This document shows, in pieces, positions 24,901-39,400 of a DNA stretch of 64,000 nucleotides (within the stretch, counting starts at the first letter, position 1; the number at the start of each line of letters is the position of its first letter). A program made the translations under genes and the position numbers. Location of the stretch: the NCBI RefSeq assembly GCF_030848805.1, contig NC_092362.1:2294001-2358000 (forward strand), in the 5' to 3' direction. The DNA is from Temnothorax longispinosus (taxonomy: Eukaryota; Arthropoda; Insecta; Hymenoptera; Formicidae). Under the pieces are notes generated by a model. The model did no database searches, was not told the DNA's origin, and worked only from the letters and a program-made list of their open reading frames with translations.

Positions 24901-26514
24901 GGTAGTCGGTTATAATAACGTAACGATAAAAAAAATCAAGCAACTAACGCGTAATATTAAAGAGGCACTTGATACAGAATCGTAAAATATTATGCTAATC
25001 AAGACAGTAATGTTTTTTGAAAATATTTAACACCAAGATCCTCTTCCTTAATACACTCTCCTGGATTTAATTAATCTGAGTTTAATTAAAACTTGAAAAA
25101 AAATACCAAGAAATAACTGCACGAAACATTTCTAAGCGACATCTGAAACGTGGAATTGTAAAATGACACGCTAATTAAAGAGAAACCATTCTTCTGAACT
25201 TAATGGACAGTGTTTTCCAAGCCATTATTTCCTCTCGATTTAATTAAGTTCAATTTAATAATGAGTAGATCATAGAATCTATCTCTCTTTCGGAAATCAT
25301 CACGTCGTTTAACTTTGACGGCACGGTAGACGAGTTAATAAGTAATCTACGGCGAACTCTGATGACACGATATTCCGGCAACATCAAACAAAGGGACTGA
25401 ATGATGTTAAAGCATTTAGCTGCAGATAGTTACAAGAGTTTCGAAGCTCGCGTTTAAGCTTCAGAATATATCGCGCTGTCTGCAGACAAATACTCGGTCA
25501 TTGCCAAGCGTGAAATTATTCCTCGCCTCGAGGAATGCATAAACCGACTCGCCGTTAGTTATTTGCCTCGGTAAAGCTCGTTGCGAATTAGCGCATTAGC
25601 GTGACATACATCATTCCGAACTGCCCAATTTATCCTGTATCGCGAGTACAAGAGAAGTAATTAAAGTACTTGAGAATTCTATATCTATATACTGTTATTG
25701 ATAATTTCGCATGGACAATATTCTATTACTTATTCATATTTACATAATAAATATAACCAATAATGGATGGAAAAATCAATATTAAAAGTTAGAAAAAATA
25801 ATAATAAAAAGAAAATAACTCGTTTTCTAATTAATTTTCAGTTAATTTCGAAAACTTCTAATTAATATAGTGAGATAAAACTATAAATTTTCAGTTGTTT
25901 TACTTTATATTATATTACTATAAGAATTACTTTATAAAGAATCTTTTGATTAAGTTTTGATTTTATTGAAAACCCTAAAATAATCAGAAATTGAAAAGCT
26001 TTTAGAGATTCTAATTGCATTTTCGTGAAGGTAAATTTATTAGAGAGTGCCTTTGAGAATAAAACCCAGCTGCATGTACATGTTTCATATAGTTTCCGTA
26101 TAATTTCTGTAATATAATACTGACAGTATACTGTATATATTATAAGTTGGTTAAGAATCCTATAAAGGTTCAGAGCATCCACATTTTGCGGCGCGCATGT
26201 GACATGTTATCTAACACGTCTCGAGATTCGAGGCGTTTTCCATGTACCAAACGGACATTTAGAATAGAGAGTCCAAGTACAAAGCGATCACACGGTTTAC
26301 AAAGAAATATTATGCGTCATCGGATCTTCGATGCTCGCATCAAACGAAAATCGCTGGACAAAAATCTTTTATGTTCTTCTTACACCGGTATTGAAGGACA
26401 CTTCTCTCGTTACATCAGCCAGTTTATAAAAATTCTTTCACGCGATAGGATGCATAGAACGTTTAGACGGTGAATCGAGAGGATAGGATAAGAACCGAAT
26501 GCGATAGTTAAACG

Positions 26515-26629
<115 letters not shown>

Positions 26630-27280
26630 GTCCTCCGTAAATCTCGAGAACAATTTGAGAGACAATCCATGTTCGCACTCTCGTCAGCTTCTTTCCGTCG
26701 TCATAAAGCCAAGCCTGGTATTTTTCAGCGGCCCGCTATACTCGCACGCGCCGCAATATTCTTGCGTCGTTTCGCTCTCTATTTCACCGGTGATTTCATT
26801 TCTTGCAGATGTAGGTAGATAGATACAGTGAGATGACGTGCGCACTCTATAAAACTCCGCCCGCGCGTGTAAATGTCGGCATTTTCCTTCTCATACGGAG
26901 GGTCTCACGTTTCGCCGATTTAACCTTTTCAGGGTTCGAGAAATAACACGTTAAAAAAAATATTTTGAGTTTTATGATGCTAAGATCTTATTTAAAAATG
27001 CAATACGAAAAATTACTTTCTCATAATTACATATTATTTGATTGATAGCCATTTTAAGGAAAAGCTGATCTTCTTAATGAAAATTTCCGGAAGGTCCACC
27101 TAACGAGATAATTAACATAAAATTTGATATTTACTAATTAAAATAAAAAAATTTTGATAAATTAGAAGCTTAATTTCATCACGCGACAAGTGACAAAGAA
27201 TCTTTAAATTAGAGGCAAATAAATAAATTTTAGTTTTCAGAGTTATTATTCAAAACTTGCATACCAATATTTAATAGAGA

Positions 27281-27326
27281 AGATGAGAGAGAAAGAGAGA
27301 GAGAGAGAGAGAAAAAAAGAGAGAGC
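27281..27326. repeat. Interrupted GA microsatellite
   Basis: GA runs interrupted by short A-runs. Confidence 0.85.
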
Positions 27327-28814
27327 AGAAGTAGGAAAAAGATATTAGATTGATTAAAATTCGTCAGAAAATCTATAAGTCGAAAATATATATATATATC
27401 TTCGTGTGATTTTATACATATATTTTACGTTTGACGTTTTATATAAAAGATAGTAAGTAATGCAGAGGTGCTATCTGCGAAAAGGTAATCTATCGATGCG
27501 AAGACGTAGAGATTAGACTTAGCAATATCGACCACGCGTATTTAGAAGTGGGTCAGCGGGCGCCGCGGGCAGAGAATTCTTTCAAATGCTTTCAAGTGTT
27601 AAGAGATATCTGCTGAAATTTAAATACACGCGAACATGATATCAGACGATATCCACATGTACCTACTACGCAACATTTACAACAAATAGCAATTTGCCTG
27701 ATAAAACATCGCGAATAACACGTTTCATCAAAATTTTAATTTAAAAAAATATTGTGATGATTCTCTGTATGAAGTGTATGTTGCAAGTTGCAAGCTCATA
27801 TCACGCAGTATTTATTTCTAACAATAATTTATATAAATATTTATATTTATATTTCAAAAACTTAAAAAGAAAATCTCAAAAAGCTTGAAGTATTTAAGCT
27901 GTAATATATCAAATGTCTGTTTAAGTTTCATTTACAAAGATGCAGAGCGGTGGAAATAAGTGGAGTCATTTTCAGTATTAGCAATTCTTTTGCGTGTAGC
28001 ATTTCACTTGCGTGTTATTAAACTAAATGAGTGTAATATAATATGTGTAATTAAGTTAAATGAACGTAATATGAATATGTGTAATTAAACCTAACTGAAC
28101 TAAATAATGAATGAAATAAAAATATTTCTCGTCGAGCATAGTAAGCAATCTTATTTTTAACTTAATAAGATTTTTCTAGTATCAGTATATGTTATTCACA
28201 ATAATTAATCGCTTATTATTTCAATAAACAAATAATTGAAACCTATTTTTGTAAATTGTATTAATGACGTGACACAATACCTATATTTAGTAAGTGTGTG
28301 ATCTGCGAAAGGATTAAAATAGAAATGATAAAGAGATTGACAAATAGGCAGCTTTCCGCATTGCAATGCATCGATTCTTCCTCTCTCTTTAAATGGCAAG
28401 GTATGCTTATCTGATTATCTCGTTCACCATACATCATGTTCCACAGCATTCTCTCGTTGTCGCGCGAATCGCCTCGAGGGCCTGATAATTCTGTGGTTGA
28501 CAGCCGTTTTCACAACGATTTATTCATAAATACGCTTTGTCGTCGCGAATGCTTCTGCGAGTTACGCGCAAGCTGTATACACGCTCGTGAGTGTCGCACG
28601 CGTGCATTTCCGGGTTAACAGGAAAGGTTAGCGCTTGTACTCGTCTCCGTGAGATGTACGCGAATGAAGCGAACGCAGAGGATGCAGATGAAAAAAACCA
28701 CATATATGTATATGTCTTTCAACAATTCGGTCGCTTAAAATGCACTCGCTATTGGTTATCCAATATTGAAACTGTCAGACGGAAAATTGTTTATCGTGTT
28801 GCATTCAGGGGAAT

Positions 28815-28859
28815 GGGCAATGCCCGAGGACAACGGGCGCATTGTGCTTCCGTTGTCCT
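28815..28859. repeat. Two adjacent GC-rich hairpins
   Basis: GGGCAATGCCC is followed at once by a 10-bp stem AGGACAACGG / CCGTTGTCCT with a 13-base loop. No gene or terminator role can be assigned. Confidence 0.5.
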
Positions 28860-29211
28860 GCCAGAATTTAGATGTTGCGACATAATGAAATGAAAGTATG
28901 CAGAATAAACGTAACTTACGGAAAATGCAAGACATGAACAAAAGCGTATTGTTTAAGCTTTAAATGATAATAACGGGCAGTAATGACGTTGCATCTAACT
29001 TAAACTAAAAACATTTAATAATTAAATTGAAAATTAAGTAAATTGAAAATATGCTGAAAGACACTTTGCGATGTACTTTCATTATTTTTTAAAACAATAA
29101 TACAAAATAATTTAATTTAATTTATGTACAAAAAACATAAATTATTATGCATTTATTGTTTAATTAACTACACTTCTTAGTTACATGATACAATAGAATT
29201 TTGGAAAGTAA

Positions 29212-29228
29212 TGTGTGTGTGTGTGTGT
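29212..29228. repeat. Short (GT)n microsatellite
   Basis: Eight alternating GT units. Confidence 0.85.
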
Positions 29229-31722
29229 TCTATTTCAATTTAAGAATTAAAATGAATTAATGTGTGATCGACTCAATAGACAATTACTTATTCTCGACAA
29301 GCCGTATTCTGACTATATTATCTAATTAATTTTATCGTAAGTTTTAGAAACAAAAAATGGGTTACATTTAGTAAAATTATTTTTCAATATTATATCTTAG
29401 TACATCGCGTTTAATTCTTTTTTGATCGTTGTCACCAATTTTTTACTGTTAATTTTTACGGTATGTAAACTGCTCTTTATCTTGAATATTCTTTTGAGCA
29501 ACGCTTGACTATCACGGTAGATATACATCGAGATATACATCTAAAAAGAGCGTATAAAAATTTTGCTATTGACGTTTGAATTAGATCGGAAGAGTCGCAT
29601 AAAATTTCGCCTGATAATACGATTTCAATGTAGCGAAATCTAACGAGGGCGTGGGAGCGTTCTTATTCAAGTCCCAAAGATGAAATTCCGTTTGCATTCG
29701 CATCGTTGTTGCACCGTTACAAGAGAGAGATTGAGATGTAGTGCGTCATACAACTGATACAACGACGAAGTTCCGCGTTGTCTTGTTTATTTGATGAAAA
29801 TCAACACACGGGCAGATCCACACGCGAAATTGTGAGTTCAAGCAGAAATATAAATGTTGACACTCTTAATTGCAACTGAAGACAACGGCAAGTACATTGT
29901 TAGAAATTGTCATACTAAGTTTCGTGAAAATATGTAGCGTACTTTCATCTTACTAACAGAGTAATATATTTAGTTACTACGTTAATTTATTACTATGTCA
30001 AGGTATCCACGAACTGTTAAAAGAAACGTGGCAAAAAATTCAGCCTTCTTTAAAAGGCTGTACAAATACACATTCTTGTAGAGTTAATTTCATTTTACTT
30101 TAATATAATATTAATCGTCTATTGTAGGCAAGGATATTTAACGACCTTTAATACACACGTATTAAATTCAACTTGAATTTTCAAAGGAATAATTTTACCC
30201 GAGAAAAATGTCCTTATAATATTTTATCGCGTCCTTCTTTCTTCACTTCTACCGAATCATCGGTAGCATCTTCCATCGCGCCATTATCAAAGTAAGTCCC
30301 TCGAAAAATAACTTTGACTTAACGTATTAAGAGCCCTAGTTCAGGTGCCAAAGCTTTGACCTTTCCTTTCTGTGAGGTATAACCGTAGAAATAGCGCATG
30401 AATAGAATTAGGACTTTGCTACGTACCACCGTTTTTTCTTCCCGCCGCAAGATTTATTGCGATAGTTTTTTCATCGATGCGGATACCTCCATGTTAACCG
30501 CGAAATTTCCTCCAGTCACGAAACGCGGAGATATTATCGTTCCCTGAGGAAGAACTTGCTTCGCGTAAAACAGTTTGCAGAAAAAAAAAGAAATGAAAGT
30601 AAAGTTGCGACAAAGAAAAGTTGCTGCGAAACTTTCACATTTGCTTTGCGCGTTTCATGCAAAATCTGTAATCATTTGGAACCGTTGTTCCACGCGCGCA
30701 CATTGTTTAATTAATAATTAAAATAATGAAACAACGTCATATTTCAGCGACAAAGTTATTTTTTGCTGCGTTTAACTTCGGCTTCTCCAGTTTCATCGAA
30801 AATTTATTACAAGTGACATAAAGGAAGTCATTATGCGTCGGTTTTAATTAAGAGCTTCGTAAGTGTGAGTTAAAGGAAATGTATATAGGTACGATATAAA
30901 ATGCAAACGGGATGAAACACAGTCTTAATCAGACGCTTTGAAGGCAAGTGTGTTGACAATTGTAAAGTAAATTAAATTGATGTAAATTTATGTTTATGTA
31001 AAGTTATGTTAAGTTTTATAATATAGGAATCGTATCATTGCAATAATTTAAAAACATAATTATTAATTTTAGAAACAATCGACATACTTAAGCACGAATC
31101 ACTCTTCATTACTTTCGACTTTCTTTTGTAGACGCGGTTCTCTTTTTAACTATATAACCTTGTGCATTGTTCTCAAACGATAACGGTATATTTCACACAC
31201 CCGTCTCTAGAGATTGGTCTTATCGAGAGGTACGCACGCGTCCTTTGTGAATACCGGCACCAGACCCGTTGATCATGCAATTTTTCTTATTCCACCTTTC
31301 TATTTTACGCGTTGTCGTTACTCACGTCGTCGGAACAGGCGCTTCCTCCATCGCGGCGCCATCGCTTCGACGATTTGTTACGCGAGCGTCACCGAGCTCC
31401 TCTTTATCAAGCTCGGCGCTTGGAAAGAAGGACACTCTTCCGTACCATTTCTTCCGTATTAATTGGTGGAAAGGGGAGCTTAATAAAGCGAAACACGGGG
31501 GCGTCAGGCGTTTGCCGGTGCTGGCCTGCTCCGCCTCCGTTCTTTCTCTCCATCCTTCTTGACTCGAGTTTAATGATAGCCGAATATACTTTATAGGCTA
31601 TTCTCGATATTAATAATCCCAGAACCGCTGTATACGTTTGAAATTTTTATTATCGCGGAATAATAGTAAATAGTATAAAGAAACACGTTCACATAATCTA
31701 TATATCTTGATATATATTTGTA

Positions 31723-31932
31723 CACACTGAAAAAAGGGTTTGGTTATAATAACCAAGGCTTGGTGAAATAGCTTCAACTAAAGGGTTTAGTGATTATGAC
31801 AAAATATTTGGTTAATGTTAACCAAATTTGTTAACATTAACCAAATTATTTCGTCATAATCACTAAACCCTTTAGTTGAAGCTATTTCACCAAAAGCCTT
31901 GGTTATTATAACTAAAACCTTTTTTCAGTGCA
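31723..31932. mobile_element. Near-perfect palindromic MITE, Tc1/mariner-type ends
   Basis: Almost the whole 210 bp folds back on itself. The outer ends read CACACTGAAAAAAGG and, on the complement of the right end, TGCACTGAAAAAAGG. The arms share TTGGTTATAATAACCAA-type and CTAAACCCTTTAGTTGAAGC-type segments. TA dinucleotides (31721-31722 and 31933-31934) border it. The strong pairing between arms suggests a recent insertion. Confidence 0.78.
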
Positions 31933-31934
31933 TA

Positions 31935-34900
31935 TAGAAAACATTTTTTTTTATTTTGCAATCTGTGAATGCTGGTGTTGTGAGAATACTGTTTAATCCA
32001 GAACATGAAATATATTCTACCTTACTCTGCTCTCTCTTTTTCTCTATTTGCTTCTCTATGACTGGAGTTCTACAAAGAAGTTTACTACAATTCCGTAAGT
32101 TTCTTATTGGGGCAAATTCGTGGCGCCGCGTCTGCTTGTCCGATTTATACTCGCCACTTTAACAATCCGGAAAAGGAGTATCGCTCGTATTCTTCGACCG
32201 CGTTGCTTCCGGGACTCGTGAAACTATTTGTCGATATGTCGCGAACCATCGACCATTCTTTTCGAATGTACCGTGACTCTCGAAAACGGGTTCTTGTACT
32301 GCAAGACGCGTCATCTATGTCTGGCCGGTGCTGATCCTACTTGTTTCGCGTCGTTGAGAGCCGAGCACGTCGAGAACCGAGAACGTCGTTCAAAACAATT
32401 TGTCAGGATTTATCGCGACACGATTGAAACGATAATTAATGGATTGAACTATAACTCGGGAGGGAGAGACGGAGTGTCTCTTCAGATTGCTAAAAATTAT
32501 ACACGGTTGGTGAAATATTTTATTTTTTGTTTGAAATGGATATTAATACGGTTCATCATCTGTTAAATTTACGATTCTTTAATTCGTGACAAGTGAATAA
32601 CATGTATTGTGATCAGAGAGTGTCTATAAACGGAAGGAGTATTGCTTCTCGGCGGACATAAAACTGTCTATCTGCCGTCGAGATAGAGATGTATCCGACA
32701 CACGACATTATTACACTGGGAAATAGAGGAAATATCGGTCGCATAAACGAAGATGGACACATAGATGAAATAGAGAAATCACGTTTTGCATGACGCTATC
32801 ATGTGATATCATTTTCGATTATATTTTTCAACATTGTTCGTAAACAATTTTGCTCCAAATGAAAACTGAATTATCGAATTTATTCATAAATTAAATGTTT
32901 TATCTTCAGAACAAATTGAGAAACTTGAGTTATCAAAATTTAAAGATTTTAAATTGTATTAATCTTTGCCTTTTTTTTAATTCGCTCCAATTATCACGAA
33001 CGTCTCACTATATTTTTTAAATTATGTTAAAATTACTGATATATTTGTCGCAATGGAAAAAAGTATATATATTAAATATCTGGTGAGCTGTTAATCGCTG
33101 CATGACGTAAAATTTCTCTTTGTCATAAATTGATTATATAATACACGTATACAATCAATTACAAAACACACACACACACACACACAGAGCGTATTCTAAA
33201 GATTAGTTGAAGTACAGAATCTTAAAATATCTGAAAATAGATCACAATTATAGTAGCTACACATAAGAAATTAGACAAAATTAGCTGAGTAATCAGTATC
33301 ACCTATACTGTAAAAATCAATAATGGACACATCGGTAGACGGGTAGACATACGCATACGTAATTTTAAATGCGAATCTTGTGTGATTTCACGAGATAATT
33401 TTTATCGCTTATAACTCGAAAATTTCATGACCAAGGTATTTTTATCCTACGATTTTCAACTCGAATTGATTTCCAGAACACATCAATTCAAGTATTTATG
33501 ATTGTTGCGGAATATTCTACATACCATTCGATTAATGTGTCATTATTTGATATAAGAACGCTCTGAATTGTAATGATATAATGTGACAAAAGTGTCAAAT
33601 TATAATATATATATCAATGTTTATAAACTTCGATCAGTTACTTCAGTTGTAGTAATGCTAAAAATTCAGTATGATTGATGACGCTTAGCGAGAGAGATGA
33701 CATGAGGTCCGAATAGACCCTTCGCATTTTAGCATTGCTGACGGGATGAATTTTTCATGTGTTTTTTACATATGCCTTTATAAATTTTAATTTCGACATA
33801 TACATATATATCTAGTTATTACATTGCCAACAATATAATAACTAGATATTACAACTTATCAAGTTTCACGCTATCAAAATTATTATGACACATTAATTAA
33901 GAAATTAGAAAATCCAATTTTAATGGAAAACATTTAATATTAACATTTAATATTACAAGTCACCGTATTATTATACGTGTTCTGGAATTAAACATTTACA
34001 TTAATCTCCCAACCTGTCCATTTCAAGATAATGAAATTACGAGATGTGTTTGTCATATTCACAAATCTGTTACCTTAGATTAAATTAAAAGATAAATTAA
34101 CCCTCACTAATACGATACAACAGCAGTAGCAGTAGCTCTGTTTCGTCATCGCTGAATGCCTCCCAAGCTTGCTCCTATTGTTAGTTTTTTCTCGTTCACA
34201 CAAACCAACACTCATGAAAGAGTGGTTAAATACATATATTCACGCGGATATTAATCACTCGTTGCCGAAATATTTAATATTTTGTAATAAAGTATAATTC
34301 TATGCCTTGCGTTTCGAATTATTTCCGATAAGTGAATTATTATCGTATATTAAATCTCTCATATACACTTGTTTAAAGAAGAAGATTTATTCATACATCG
34401 ATCGAAAATGTATATTTGCACGTGAAATTAATAATGCACGGCATTTCCGATGTTAATCGTGCATAATGTTCAATCTCACGGAATACGCGAATTAATAATT
34501 AATTATTATTAAGAAACGATCGATGTGTATTACACAAAGATTTTCATACTTGAATTATTCGTTCATTACAATGCATTCTCAATTCGGAAATGGTAATAAC
34601 TGATTATAGTATTTAAATTGGCGAACAGTTTAAAGCGACAAGAGATATCGAAACCAAGTATTAAAGAAATACATATCAGTGTGGTCCATGTATTTTCTCT
34701 TGTAATGTTATCTGTAATTTTGCTACGGTTTACTTGACTACGAAGGGGAAGAGAGCGAAGCCCGGCGTGTAAATGCAAATACCCATGTAACTTAAGTCGC
34801 ATTAAAGGGCCAAGCTGTGAATAGTGGTACAAGAGATTTGCTCACGCGAGTCTCACTCGCATCAGACAAGGCGACTCCTCGTCTCTCGTAATCTCCCTTT

Positions 34901-36110
34901 GGTTGGACGTAGTAGTTAGACAAGCGTGACTAACGGCTAGTAGCAGAAATACGATTTAGAATGCCGTGTGGAGATCGTGACACATCTATATTATGAATCG
35001 TATCTTTCCGAGAGCGACGTGAAATTTTGGCAAACAAGTCTTACAGGTTTGTAATGTCTATATATAATACGGCTTAATTTCGAAATTATGCGAATTAATT
35101 ATCTTTTATCAGAAGAATTATTTTATATGAAACATTATAACTTTTTAAAAACTGAAAGCTTTAAATTATTTTGAAATATCATAATAATACAAATAAATAA
35201 AATTTTATATTTAATTTTTAACTTATTGTTAATTATATTTGAAGTTTGTGACATTACGAATTTTATAACAATTAGAAAATATTGTAAAATTTTTATTTTG
35301 AGATTGTATACATCGTCCAATTACTCAGCATTTTTTCCGTACATTGATAAAGAATCTTATCTTAACGAAATGTTGATGCAATAAAGATCTATCACGACAA
35401 AAATCTTTGATCAATCCTTTATATATTGATACAGATTTTGTTTTTTGTACGAATTGTTTATCGCTGCAATTCTTTATTGATTGTTTTATTAAAAAATTCA
35501 ATTTCTTAAGCAAGAGAAAAAGAAATATTGCGTTACGCTTCATTGGTACGCTGCAATATCGAGCGCTTCGATCCTCTTAAAATAATCAATTCAATTATTG
35601 TAAAGTCATTATTCTACTAGGACTTGTTTTTATACGTTCAATAGCTTACGCTCGACCGTGCCCTTTACCAAGATGCTGTTTTTCTCCCTTTTTCCCTCGA
35701 ACGTATTTTCCGAGCCGGTTTTTCCTGCGGCATTCCTTGAGTGAGAACGATTTACTATCGCTTAAGTTACTTTAATCGAAAGCCATAGCAAGTGATAGGC
35801 TACAGTTCTATATAACGTGATTCGTGACGGATGCGGAAGTTGGTCGAGTGAACTGATCAATTCTGATTCGATCAATTGTGATCGACAGTAACGAGCTCGT
35901 TAATTACAGCGTCGTCTATTTGATTTTTCTGATGTCGTTTTTCCACAGATATCCTCGCAACAACTCGCTCGTATATTGATGTTCGTATATCAATAATTGC
36001 GAGGTTTGCCTATTCGTTCGTTGTGTCTATCATAAGTGTTCATGTACAAAATGATGTTATTAAGCTTGGCACCGTTTTTTTATATATGCCTTATATACTA
36101 TTATATATTA
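31935..36110. other. Stretch without a supportable gene
   Basis: A GC-richer patch at 32.1-32.42 kb has overlapping frames without recognisable homology. The rest is AT-rich and includes a short CA microsatellite at 33165-33186. Confidence 0.5.
33165..33186. repeat. Short (CA)n microsatellite
   Basis: About eleven CA units. Confidence 0.9.
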
Positions 36111-36178
36111 TATATTTATATATTTATATATTTATATATTTATATATTTATATATTTATATATTTATATATTTATATA
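36111..36178. repeat. (TATATTTA)8 octamer tandem array
   Basis: Eight perfect copies of an 8-base unit. The same unit resumes for about two copies after the inserted element (about 36395-36412), so the array appears to have been split. Confidence 0.9.
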
Positions 36179-36392
36179 TGTAGGTCCGGAAGTATGTTCC
36201 GGGATTTTTATTTTTTACATCGGTATATTCCAGGACATTTGGCAGTTTCCAGGACTGTCCTGGAAAAAATTCATGTCCTACGGCACGTTTCGGGACAGTT
36301 TTTTGAATCTGATTACATATATATGCGTTATATTCCAGGACTGTACATTTCAAAAAACGTAAACAGTCCCGGAACATACCTCTAGACCTACA
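36179..36392. mobile_element. MITE inserted in an octamer array
   Basis: The inverted ends read TGTAGGTC, then a short mismatch stretch, then GTATGTTCCGGGA on the left; the right end is TCCCGGAACATAC, then a mismatch stretch, then GACCTACA. Inside, CCAGGAC and GGGAC/GTCCTG motifs recur in both orientations. The element is 214 bp and non-coding despite several open frames. The superfamily is unknown. A TA or longer TA-rich target duplication cannot be resolved within the repeat. Confidence 0.7.
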
Positions 36393-36412
36393 TATATATT
36401 TATATATTTATA

Positions 36413-39400
36413 TAAAATTATATGCAAAAATTAGCACCATATTAGAAAAAAAAATTTTCTTTGATATTGTATGTGTTTATGTATATTTTAGAGAATTTGA
36501 GAATAATTTTTTAGAAATAGTTTTTTTGTAATAAGAAGAAAGAATATAATGTATCACAAGTAACTTCTCAACTTATAAAGTCTGTTCTTTTACGTTTATG
36601 AACTTGTAAACGAAATACTGTGATCAGTTACAATAAAAATTCGATAAAAACGATAAATCACGGAACAGAATTTAATACTGTAATATATGGGAGTTCTTTT
36701 CATTCTACAATTTCATATTCTTCATGTTTGTTTTACAGTTCGCTTTTTTACTGCCGTAAGCTTCTTACTTTGCGAGAAGTCTGCTCTGTCTTAAGACAAG
36801 CGAATCAATCTTGTAATGTGTCGAAATGGCTGCGTAAAAACTTTCAAGCTGCTTCGATCAATCATTATATTCCCCGATATCACGATTTTCTAGGTTCAGA
36901 GGTCCCTGCTCGTCGATTCGATCTCTTGTTCGCTACCTGCTTAAAGTTAATTTAATTATCTTGGAGTTTGTCAGTAATTTATATTTGACGGATGGCGAAA
37001 TTTAGGGTGGAACTTCACAATCTTAGGGGGATTAAATATGGAGAAACGATCAATGGATGAAAATAGATAGTACGCATGGAACTTTCGACTGTGCTTCATT
37101 CGTTATAGGGGTTAAAAAGTATCGTGTTTTCGTAGAATTAGAATTTTACAAAGCATATAAGTTCGATATTCCATTTATCTTTTATCGGGTTATATTTATG
37201 GGCATAAGTTTTACGGCGTTTGATCGAAGAGGATTAATATTTGATGGCCAACGAGACGATAATTAATTCGTAGATAAAATTTATGTTTTATTCAATAATA
37301 TTAATATAATGTTTAATATATTTAATAATAATATTAAAACTTTAAGCGTATGATATACTAATATATTTTTTTGCCAATTGTCTAATGTTTACTTAATTTT
37401 CTCTTATAAAAATATCGAATGGTAAATTGTAATCTATCTAAAATCTTGATCTTAATTAAATATAGAGACTTAGGTGCTTTTAACAGACTAGTCCATCAAA
37501 TTCGTAGAATTCTCTCCAAGTTGAAAGGTATTACGCTCGAGTGATGTACTGGACTGTGCGGAAAATAAACCCGCGCGGAAAATCCCCGGAATTTGGAATC
37601 CGCAAAGCGCACTCGACTACACACTGTCACCCTGTGACAATTTATTGTGGAATCGGATGGAATTAATCACATCCATTCCGCTTAATTGGCAACAATATGG
37701 TTAACACGCAGTTACATATCATCGATCACTTAAATATTCTATTTATCTTTCTTCAAGCGTATTTTATAACTTAAATCGTAGGACACTCTTATAAAACTAA
37801 ATTAAGATAATTCAAGTTAAGAATTGATCTCATTGTTAGTTTTAAGACGTCGCTTAATGCACAGATAATAATGCAACACTCAAGCATATGATTGCGAATC
37901 GTGTAATAAGTGGAAAGGTTCCGTGTACGATCGCGCATTTGTGAGTGACGCGGAAGAAACAATGATTGCGCTGACCATTGTCGAATTGGGCAGACATCCG
38001 GCCGTTCGTTTCACATCGATTCACGTCAACGGTACTTTTTTCAGATCCACTTTCAAGCGACGCAGGGTACCTTTAGCGCGCGGTAGAATTTATATAAAAA
38101 GAGCAATTCCATTATTTTCTCGCGCGTTTAACGAGATTCCCCGGAGCGATGCAGCTCCATTATAGCTTGCGAATGTATATCCCTCTATCCAGGAAGCTTC
38201 ATCACTCTGTCAAAGCGCTTTGCATCCCTATCCCAAAAGTGGCGTTATGTTGTATTAACGCAGCATTGTGTCAACGTATCTCGCGAAAACAGCTCGCATT
38301 TAAGTTAAATCAATTTATCGACATAACAGCTCCATCTCTTTTCGTGTTCGGTATTTATAAACTATACTTTCCCGTACAGCAGCAACGTACTAATTTTGGT
38401 AAAGTTGCAAGTTTAATAAAATAAATGTTATAGAATTTTGTATTTTACGTATCATACAAATTATGGTAAATTACATTAGAGAATCAGCAGAACATTCACA
38501 AATAAAAAAGCAAAATATTTATGGCAAGTTATAATAAATACTAAATGAATGTAAATTATTATCATTTTAAATACTTCTAATTTTATAAAATATACCTTTT
38601 AAAAGCCAAAAGCCATTTTGGATTGCAAACAAAAAATTAATATTCAAAATGATTTGTTATTAAAAACACGAGAGAATATTTTAAACATTTTTATGTATTT
38701 CGTTATTTAATTATTCAATAAACTCAGGGATGGGTAATTCGCATACCATTAGAAAAATATATGTGCTGACGGCTGCAAAACTTGTATCACGTATAAATGT
38801 TTTAAATGTTGTGTAAACACAACATAATGTGATTTATAAGGACTTTTAACTATGTCGCAATTGGAGAATGTATGTCAGTTTTTACCCCGGTATTGCGAGC
38901 ACTATTTATCTCTTCCCAGCGTAAACGGTATTTATTTCCTACACGGAATATATGCGCATTACGCGGTATTGTTTCGTACGCTTCAACAATTTATCACGAA
39001 CATGACACGACAATAAATTATTATGTCACTTCCATAGAACACATCAAATTGTCTCTATATGTATATATAATTTTAATTAATTATAATTCTTGTATTTCTT
39101 CTACAACAAAGGAATCTTTACACTATAATATAGTGAATTATACTCAATCAATTTCTGTAATATTCCTTTTCTAGAAAAGAGAGAGAATCCATAAAGCTTT
39201 ATTTTTTTTAGATTTTACATATATTAATTACTATATTTTGATGTGTATTCTTTAAACAATGGAGTATGCAATTAACAATTTATTGATTTTTAAAGCCAAA
39301 AATAAATTGGTTTTAAAAATTAATATTATTTAAAGCCAAGGCATAATCTAAAACAGGTAGAATAATCTTGAATAGTTTATACACAAAAAATTATCACCAT

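Noticed and set aside
36023..36385. Tyr/Ile-rich 120-codon frame
   Set aside because: Made by the TATATTTA octamer array and the MITE that follows it.
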